10,453 nucleotides of DNA. Origin: Ochromonadaceae sp. CCMP2298. Lineage: Eukaryota; Sar; Synurophyceae; Ochromonadales; Ochromonadaceae. The stretch is taken from NCBI GenBank assembly GCA_026770595.1, contig MU634744.1:1-10453 (forward strand), read 5' to 3'. A model generated the notes under the pieces. That model was not told the origin of the DNA and searched no databases. It worked only from the letters and a program-made list of their open reading frames with translations. Positions 1-6,900 of the stretch are shown here, in pieces (positions within the stretch are counted from its first letter, which is position 1; every line of letters begins with the position of its first letter). A program made the translations under genes and the position numbers.

Positions 1-203
1 GCCGGGTTCGCAGTTGAGAGCAGTGCTGCAATCGTTCTCAGATCTCCGTCTGCAGAAGGATACTGCGAGACGATCGATGCGAGCGACATTTGGCGGCAAC
101 GGTCAGGACTTGGGAGGGCTCAGCAAACTGAAATTTCTCGAAAATCGCACACAGCTGTGGAGCTAGAATTGCGATATAAGTGTGTCGATATCTCCCTATC
201 TCT
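1..203. other. Upstream region, no assignable gene
   Basis: I recognise no gene here. The + strand frame beginning at base 1 is open to a TGA at 316-318 (105 codons), but it has no start in the window, mixed third-position composition and no recognisable motif, so it may be chance or the tail of an exon from a gene to the left. Short palindromes are frequent: TCTGCAGA (49-56), GAAATTTC (130-137) and CACAGCTGTG (150-159). They lead into the denser stem-loop run that follows. Confidence 0.3.
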
Positions 204-477
204 TGCACCACAGGTGCACTCTCTCTGCACATGCAGAGTCGCAAGCCGAAGCTTCTCCGGATTCTGTGGCCCCGAGATATCGTCCACCCTGAACACAGGG
301 TCCGGCACTGGCCGGTGATTATTAATTGTTATTAGGGGACTATTCCCCAGCTCGGCCTGGCGCCCCAGGAAACAGGCGATTGCCAGGCTTCGCCCCGGCA
401 ATGCCTGCTAGAGGCAGGCAGAAATGCCATCTATAATCTACGACCTTCAATTTATCCCGGACGGGACCCAACCTGGG
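204..477. other. Array of short perfect stem-loops
   Basis: At least ten short inverted repeats follow one another, mostly with 3-5 nt loops: TGCACC/GGTGCA (204-218), CTCTGC/GCAGAG (223-238), ACCCTG/CAGGGT (286-301), CCGGC/GCCGG (302-315), TAAT/ATTA (323-334), GGGGA/TCCCC (335-348), CCTGG/CCAGG (356-369), ATTGCC/GGCAAT with an inner GGC/GCC (379-402), GCCTGC/GCAGGC (403-419), TCCC/GGGA (455-466) and CCCA/TGGG (467-477). Several abut directly (301/302, 334/335, 402/403, 466/467) and six loops are exactly 4 nt. This looks like a structured RNA, a structured 5' leader of the gene at 717, or a hairpin-rich DNA element. No known RNA family was recognised. The inverted repeats are directly visible; any function is inference. 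Confidence 0.55.
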
Positions 478-714
478 AATCCTCTGACACTGCCAAAAGA
501 ACCAAAACGTGTTCAACGCTCCTACAGTCCTATGTGCTGTTCTCTTGCTGTTCGTGGGAGTCCTTTCTCCGAGCAGAGGTTCACTCCACCACTCTTTGCC
601 CTCGATTCCTGTGTAGAATCTCCCCTTCATTCACGTCGCCAACCCTCAGACTCCGGAGCGAGACGTGTCGAAAGCGACTCACAAATTACCAATCTCTCCA
701 GCACCAAAAGTTGA
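424..714 (+). other. Possible upstream ORF before the SOUL gene
   Basis: A 96-codon frame starts at ATG 424 and stops with TGA at 712-714, two bases before the A of the main start codon at 717, in a different frame. If the transcript starts upstream of 424, this would be a long upstream ORF placed for termination-reinitiation at the main ATG. The peptide is rich in Ser, Pro and Arg and resembles no family I know, so chance is a serious alternative. The main frame is also open upstream to an ATG at 534, but that start would bury the signal peptide behind 61 residues. Confidence 0.2.
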
Positions 715-716
715 GG

Positions 717-2938
717 ATGTTTTCGCAATTGGTTGTAGTTCTCGGACTGCTCTGCTGTGCCTCGGCGTTCCGTCTCACACGGAACTCTGCCTTCCGCAGC
801 TCGTTACAGGCCACCTGGCAGCAGGAGGTGGACAAGCTGCTGAACATCGACACGTCTTTGGAGGACCGCAAGGACCTCAGCAAGAGCGTGTTCGGCAAGC
901 TCGGAGAGATCACAGGCGACCTCGTGGACGCCGTGCAGACACAGAACCTCAAGAAGGTGGCTCCCAAGAACCTCGCCTACGGCAAGGCCATCTACGGGCT
1001 ACGCGACTTTAGGCAGCAATTAGTCTCTGATGTGATTCCCGAGTTCTTGCGCAAGGGGGTCCCGAAAATCGTCGAGGAGGCGCCTAAGGTGGTGGGGAAG
1101 ATCGTCGCCAAAGGTCCTGAGGAGTGGATATCCTCTGGCAGAAGGGTGGCCTCGCAGCTGCAGGAGGTGGATTTTGAGGAGGTGAAAAGAGAGGTGCGCA
1201 ATATCTACAAGTCCACCCCCGATGGGCTCGAGACCCCCCCATATACGGTGCTCGCCCTAAGGGAGTATTTCGAAATACGCTCTTATGCGCCTTATTCGCT
1301 AGCCAGTACCACGATGACTCCTGAGGACGACCAGGACGTGCCGTTTGCGATGGATCCGCTGCCCATGGCTGCCTCTTTCTGCACGCTGAATGACTACTTC
1401 ACCACCAAGGTACGTATGACAATGGATTATGTATGTATAGTGAAACTCTAACCCTAACCCTAACAATGCATAACACATATACTTTAACAATGCGTACCAC
1501 ATAACGCATACTATGGTCCTATTTGAAATCTTCTTCTTAGAACGGGCGCGGTCGTACGGTGGAGGTTATGGGCGAGGATATGGGTATGGGTGAGGGTATG
1601 GGAGCAAGTACGGTTGAGGGTGCGGGTATGGGCGAGGGTGCAATGGGGGGTATGGAGGGTACGGGTATGGGCGAGGGTGCGGGTATGGGGGGTATGAAGG
1701 ATGTGCCCAGCGAGGCAGTGAAGCTCTCTATGACGATGCCTGTGGTTATGGGGGAGGAGTCTATGTCCTTCGTGCTGCCACACGGACTCACGGCCTCCAC
1801 CGCGCCCCGCCCCACAGATTCGTCTGTTACTCTCTCAGACGTGGGCGCACAAACAGTGGCCGCTAGGTAATAACCCCCCCCACTATACCCTTCACTACAA
1901 CGCACTATAACAACCCCACTAATTAACCCCATTACAACACACACTAATTAAACCCATCCCCACTACACACGAAACCCATTAAACCCATCACTATATTCAC
2001 ACCAAACCAATTAAACCCAGAGAATTCACCGGTCTTATCACGGAGGCCGAGGTGGCCCGTCAGAGAGCTCGTCTGGAGGTATATGTTATCTATATTATGT
2101 GTTATGTGTTATTTATTATTTATTATGTATTATGTATTATGTGTTTTGTATTATGTTATCTGTATTATGTGGTACGTTTAATGTATTATTTGTTAAACCC
2201 TCTCTATACTATCTGCATTAAACCCTCCTTTCACTCCCTGCACCTCTACGCACAGGACTCGCTCATACTGGAGGGCGTGATATACGACAACCCCTCATTC
2301 CGCGTGCTCTCCTACAACTCCCCCCTCACCCCCCCCTGGCTCAGGTACGTATATATCTGTATATGTATTATATGTTATGAGTCATGTATTATGTGTTATG
2401 TATTATGTATTTGTGTATGTACACATACATAAATGCATAATAAGCACCTGTAAGTACATGCATTTATGTATAAATGTATCTTATGTATTATATTAGTATG
2501 TAAGTACATTTATTTACGTATAGATGTATCCCCCCTCCGTTCTGTCTTTTAAACCCTCTCTCTCGGCTGTCTTTTAATCCCTCCTCTCTAGGCGCAACGA
2601 GGTCTCATTCGTCGTAACCCTCTCTGAAGACTTCGCGGTCGACATGGACCTGGAGGAGGTTGCGGATGTGATCATCGATGCAGAGGTGGTGGAGACCGTC
2701 GTCGCAGGCGCAGGTATTCTGTCTATTATACTATTATACTATTTGTTATACTATATATACTACTATTTACTATACTATACTATACTACTACTATTCACTA
2801 CACTATTATGCTACTATTTATACTATTATACTATATACTCACATTCACACCCTTACCGCAGACGTGGACGACGTGGACGACCAGCCTGTCAGCGAGGAGG
2901 AGGGCTTCTTCGAGTCCTCGCCTGAGGCCGGGGACTAA
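717..2938 (+). CDS. Plastid-targeted SOUL-family heme-binding protein, six exons
   Basis: SOUL/HEBP proteins bind heme or related tetrapyrroles; algal and plant members are often plastid proteins. Exons 717-1409, 1541-1866, 2021-2078, 2256-2344, 2592-2713 and 2862-2938 join in frame to 454 aa. Start 717 is chosen because it opens the hydrophobic signal peptide (residues 1-17) ending in ASA before Phe18, followed by a basic Ser/Thr stretch: a complex-plastid presequence. Residues about 32-165 form an unrecognised, probably helical N-terminal module. The SOUL domain (about 172-400) shows TPPYTVL, YFEIRSYAPY (185-192), KLSMTMPV (292-299), MSFVLP, PRPTDSSV, EFTGLITEAEVAR, a TPPWLRRNEV-type segment (384-393) and VVTL. 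Two oddities are a Met/Gly/Glu-repeat insert (about 241-282) between the family's usual FGKN-like and MTTPV-like positions, and an acidic tail of about 55 residues. Family assignment is firm; substrate and exact plastid compartment are inference. Confidence 0.88.
1410..1540 (+). other. SOUL gene intron 1 with telomere-like repeat
   Basis: GT-AG intron with donor GTACGT and acceptor TTCTTCTTAG. At 1449-1464 it holds TAACCCTAACCCTAAC, nearly three units of the CCCTAA telomere-type hexamer in sense orientation. The hexamer sits inside a gene with coding sequence on both sides, so it is interstitial and not a chromosome end. Confidence 0.8.
1572..1697 (+). repeat. Coding G-rich repeat (Met/Gly/Glu block)
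   Basis: Imperfect tandem copies of GGTATGGG, GAGGGTGCG and GGGCGAGGGTG stay in frame and encode a Met-Gly-Glu-rich block of about 42 residues inside the SOUL domain. The longest nearly identical units start near 1618 and 1657 and share CGGGTATGGGCGAGGGTG. The repeat is G-rich on the sense strand, opposite to the gene's C-rich introns. It shares the 16-mer GGATATGGGTATGGGT (1576-1591) with SPT16 intron 8 (7360-7375). It is kept as coding because the pyrimidine-rich acceptor at 1531-1540 lies before it and no stop interrupts it. Confidence 0.75.
1867..2020 (+). other. SOUL gene intron 2, almost G-free
   Basis: GT-AG intron of 154 nt with only four G residues (1867, 1902, 1971, 2020). The first and last belong to the splice sites. 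It is built from C runs and ATTAAACCC units and ends TTAAACCCAG at the acceptor. It is the clearest case of the sense-strand G depletion seen in many introns of both genes. Confidence 0.85.
2079..2591 (+). other. SOUL gene introns 3 and 4 flanking exon 4
   Basis: Intron 3 (2079-2255) and intron 4 (2345-2591) are two-part. The 5' half is a low-complexity T/A/G tract of TATTATGT-type units, and the 3' part changes to pyrimidine-rich sequence with TTAAACCCTC motifs before the acceptor. Exon 4 (2256-2344) lies between them and encodes the TPPWL part of the SOUL domain. Intron 5 (2714-2861) is similar, made mostly of TACTAT and TATACT units. Confidence 0.8.
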
Positions 2939-3243
2939 AAAGGGACGAAGCAGGGCCCCTGAAAGGGACTAAGCCTACTGTAAAAGACCCCGAAAAGTAC
3001 CTGGAAGATACATAAAAAGACCACAAAATACCACGTGTCTTTCAGCCCTCTGATTAGGAATGAAAATGTTGATAGGCTAAGCCTTTCCAGGCCTGTAGGG
3101 TTTTAAAGGTTTTTAGAATTCTTAGCACTCCTGCTTGTGAGCCAAGGGGGAGAAATTGTTGATTTTGTGGAGCTTTCCTCGCCCTGTCCATTCGCGTGTC
3201 CATAACAACTAGCACCTACAGCAAGTAGCAAGTATAGCAGCTA

Positions 3244-3436
3244 CAGTTTTCAGTAGTTCTCGATGGTAATGTAACTAGCAGTTTTCAGCAGTTTTCGCAG
3301 CAGTTTTCAGCAGTTTTCAGCAGTTCTCAGCTGTTCGATCGAGCGAATAGTTTTTAGTAGGATTCAGCAGGATTCATTTGTTTTCATTCGTGTGCAGTAG
3401 TTTTCAGTAGAATTTAGTAGAATTCAGTAGTTTTCG
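3244..3436. repeat. Imperfect 10-bp tandem repeat, CAG(C/T)AGTTTT type
   Basis: Many diverged copies of CAGCAGTTTT, CAGTAGTTTT and CAGTAGAATT occur here. The best-preserved core at 3301-3330 is three consecutive 10-base units (CAGTTTTCAG, CAGTTTTCAG, CAGTTCTCAG). The unit is close to one helical turn, so T-tracts recur in phase, which would favour curved DNA. It lies downstream of the SOUL gene and may be in its 3' UTR. Confidence 0.7.
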
Positions 3437-3476
3437 CTGCAAGGATAGTGTTTAAGAAGTTGGGTACGTAGCCCAT

Positions 3477-3516
3477 GCCTGTGCTTCACTTGCTTTGCCT
3501 GTGCTTCACTTGGTGT
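3477..3516. repeat. Two tandem 20-bp copies
   Basis: GCCTGTGCTTCACTTG occurs at 3477-3492 and again, identically, at 3497-3512. Each copy is followed by a different four-base filler. This is a simple, probably recent tandem duplication. Confidence 0.8.
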
Positions 3517-3529
3517 TGGACTTGGCGCT

Positions 3530-3600
3530 CTAGATCCTCAGCGCATCCAGCACCCTGGCGGTGATGGCGGTGACATAGTTGGCGGGGATGACCAGTGCAT
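3530..3600 (-). other. Possible orphan terminal coding exon
   Basis: On the minus strand, after an AG acceptor at 3602-3601, a frame of 22 sense codons ends with TAG (3532-3530). Most of its third positions are G or C, as in real exons of this window. It reads roughly ALVIPANYVT then AITARVLDALRI. I do not recognise it. No upstream exon could be joined in frame: the best nearby donors on that strand (GTGAGT near 3778, GTAAGC near 3653) give stops or the wrong phase. SPT16 already has its own stop at 3984, so this is not its tail. It may be a remnant exon or chance. Confidence 0.25.
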
Positions 3601-3983
3601 CTTAAATAAGTGGGGAATAGGAGAATAAAATAGCGTATTGGAAGAGTTTGCTTACGACAGTACAACAGTATGACAGTGCACAGTACTCATGGCGATCACG
3701 CTATGTATCACGCTATGGAGCTAATACCGCTACTACGAGGCCCTGAAGCCCCCCGAAATCAAGCACCGCACAGTACACTCACAGGCTCAGAAACTGCCCC
3801 ACGCCCCACGAGCTCTCATACCTACCCCCTACCCCTAATACGCGCCCTCATACATATGGAATCTCGGATCTCCTGCGGTTCTCCCAACGTCCGGAGAAGC
3901 TTGGAGTCTAGAGTGTGACTCTGTTTCCGATCCAGCAAATTTCCGACTATAGATTTTCCGACTATTGAGTATCGAGTAGTTGC

Positions 3984-6900
3984 CTAGCGCCTGGCCTTCT
4001 TGCTCTCTCTTACGGGCTCCTCCTGGTCCGTCTTGCGCTTCTCCATGTCCGCCTTCTTGGCGTCGCTCTGCGGGGTGCGGGGGTGGATCGGGGGTTATAT
4101 TGTGATGTAGGTATACATTGGTATATATTGGGAGTGTTATTTTAGTATTGTGGTATGTGTTTGGAGGGTTATTGTACATTGGTATATATTTGGGAGGGGT
4201 ATCGGTATATGGAGGGTTATATTGTAATAGTGTATATGTGGAGGGATATATATATATATATTCTATAGGGTTGTACCTCCAGCTCGTCCCAGCTCATGCC
4301 CTTCTCCTCCAGCTCCTCCTCCTACAGGGATGGGGGATAGGGGTATAGGGGTATAGGTAGGGTATAGGGGTATAGGGGGTTAGGATTATAAGTAGGGTTA
4401 ATTAGTACATACGTATATATAGGGTTAGGGTTATAGGTAGGGTAGTGTAGGGTTATATTGCAATATCAGTATATGATGTTTTTATTGCAATATCAGTACA
4501 TATAAGTAGGTTTATATGATATCGGTATAAACTGTGAGGGTTTATGGGGGTACCTCCTCTGCGTCGTAGTCCGACTCCTCCGACTCGGTCTCGTCTTCCC
4601 CCGAATCGTCCGAGTCTGGGTACAGGTAGGGTACAGGTAGGGTTATATCGTTACGGTATTTGGAGGGTTATGTTGTAATATCAGTATACATTTGGAGGGT
4701 TATATTGTGATGTTAGTATACATTTGGAGGGTTATGATATTAGTATAAAGGGTTACCTGAGCCCGAGTCGTCGGAGGATGATCCCGACTCCTGCTCGGAG
4801 AAATTGGAGTCCGCATCTGCGTCCTCCTCCTCCTCGTCCTCCTCCTACAAGGGTTAGTAGGGGATAGGTAGAGGGTTGAGGGTTATAGATATCAGTATAG
4901 ATGAGGGTTATATTGGTTTTAGTGTGCTGGACATATTTGGAGGGTTATAGTGTGATACCAGTATATGTGGAGGGTTTTATTACCTCGATGGACAGGCAGA
5001 GCCAGCCGGCCGATCGCTCGACGCCCTCGTCGTCCACTGTATCATAGAAATAGGCGCGCTCCTGTTTGGCGCCCTTAAGCACGTCTGGCCAGTTGAGGTT
5101 GCGCGGGCCTTGGGTGTAGGTGATCTCCACCATGTTCAGCCAGTCCTGTAGGGAGGTGGGTTTAAGGGTTTCATACACATGTAAGCACAGATATATCGGT
5201 TTATTACACATATGGGTTTAATACGCATGTTCAACTACACACATATGGGTTTAATACACACACATAAGATATGTGTTCAATACACACGTGCAACTACACA
5301 TGTATGGGTTTAATACACGGGGGGTTATATGTACCTGGATATGGTCCATGAACTTCATGTCGATGGTGGTGATCATGCGGGGGGTCGTGTCCCAGTTCTT
5401 AAAGATGAACACCATGTCGAACGCCTGCGTGGGATAGGATTATATGGGGTTATATGGGGTTATATATATGGGTTGTGTGTATATGGATTATATAGATAAT
5501 AAGGGGTTGTGTGTATAGATAATAAGAGGTAATGTATATATATGGTTTATGTATAAAGATAATAAGGGGTGTATATGAAGGGTACGTATATATGGGTTAT
5601 GTATATACATGTATGTAGGGGATATTGATATGGGTTTAATATTTTGTATTTGTGGTACCTTGGTGGCGTAGGTTACGCGCTCGAAGTGCACGTGCTCTAC
5701 GTCAGAGAGGGTTAGCACGAAGGGCGGCCACTCGGACAGGTTCACCAGGCAGTCCTTGGTGGGGTTCAGCATCACCATGTCTGGGGGTGCGGGGGGTGTA
5801 AGGAGGGGGGGGTTAGGGGGGGGGTATAGTCTAGTGTGTGTAACAGTACACAATAAACAAAGTACACACACAGTAGACATGCATTACACACAGTACACAC
5901 AGTACGTACCCTTGGACCAGTTGCCGGTGAATCCTGACTTCTTGTAGGGCACGTCCACGTTAAGCTTGAAGTTGTAGTGCAGCGCCACCTGTGGGGTATA
6001 TATAGATATATAGGGTTATATATAGATATATGAAGGGGTTTTACATATATGGGTTTAATACATATATGGGTTTAATACACTTATACGCATATCAATATAG
6101 GTTTTACCTTCTCCACCATGCCGCAGAACTCTCTGAAGTTGACATTCAGCCTCTTGCGCATCTGCCTCTCCCTCTGCTCGTCGTCCAGCTCGTCGGGGTC
6201 GTAGGCAGACCTCCGTGCCTGGGTATGTTAAAGTGGTAAATATTTATTGAAAAGTGGTAAATATATAGATGCAAATATATAGATACAAATATATAGATAT
6301 TGATACTGAATGGGAACACCGAACAAATAATTGTTTGGTATGGGAGTTTATGAATGCATTATGAATCTAAGTATAATAAATAAATATACCTGTTCGAGGT
6401 TCTCGGAGGTCTCCACCACCTCGCTGTAGAATTGCACATCCTGTACACATTTACGGTATTGGGTGTATAAAGAGAGGGTTTAAATAAAGAGAGGTTTTAA
6501 ATGCACATGTAGGGTATATAAAGAGAGGAATAAGCAGTTACACACATACCTTGTGCTTTTTCTTGCCCACCATGATGAAGTCCTTGAGGTGGAAGTGCAC
6601 CAGCACCATGGTGGTCTGCGGGTCATAGGTCATAGGTCATGGGTCATAGGTGATGGTGGTGGTGAGAATAAGTAAAAGTATACAGTATATAGAATATAGT
6701 AATGGTGTATATCATATTATATATAATACCTTGACAGGTCATCGGCACAGGTGGTGGTGAGTATAAGTATACAGTATATAGTATATAGTATAAGTATACA
6801 GTATACAGTATATAGCACATAATACATAATAGGTGTTATATATAATATAATACCTTCTCGCAGGGCTGGTAGATGGCGTGCTGGATGTTGCCGTACATCA

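Larger units (their letters stand above)
2939..3983. other. Spacer between convergent genes
   Basis: About 1,045 bases separate the two stop codons, so it contains the 3' UTRs of both genes. No poly(A) signal could be assigned with confidence; AATAAA occurs on the + strand at 3624-3629, far from the SOUL stop. The region holds a 10-bp-periodic repeat (3244-3436) and a 20-bp tandem duplication (3477-3516). It also has two small patches with codon-like GC-rich third positions: minus strand 3530-3600, and plus strand about 3725-3780. The patches may be remnants of a gene or non-coding; no complete gene could be built from them. Confidence 0.6.

Noticed and set aside
335-420. tRNA or known small RNA in the hairpin region
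   Set aside because: No cloverleaf, anticodon arm, T-loop (GTTCRA) or recognisable snRNA signature could be fitted; the stems form separate small hairpins.
534-1451. Single continuous + strand ORF of 305 codons as the gene
   Set aside because: Its first 61 codons precede the real signal peptide at 717, and its last 14 codons run into intron 1 past a clear GTACGT donor at 1410. Splicing at 1409 to 1541 restores the SOUL domain.
1449-1464. Chromosome end (telomere) because of CCCTAA repeats
   Set aside because: There are only about three units, and spliced coding exons of one gene lie on both sides.
3670-3918. + strand ORF of 82 codons in the spacer
   Set aside because: The peptide is low quality (Pro/Arg/His/Ser mixture), has no recognisable family, and a different frame in the same stretch looks more codon-like.
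3835-4179. Minus strand ORF of 114 codons over the end of SPT16
   Set aside because: It reads the last SPT16 exon in the wrong frame and runs through intron 21. The spliced frame gives the expected KR-rich C-terminus with its stop at 3984.
5204-5318. CRISPR-like repeat array
   Set aside because: The repeats are diverged, differ in spacing, lie inside a spliced intron of a eukaryotic gene and have no cas genes nearby.
6733-6760. Extra SPT16 exon between exons 11 and 12
   Set aside because: It would follow the decoy donor of the duplicated intron half. Direct joining of 6854 to 6615 gives the conserved family sequence without extra residues.
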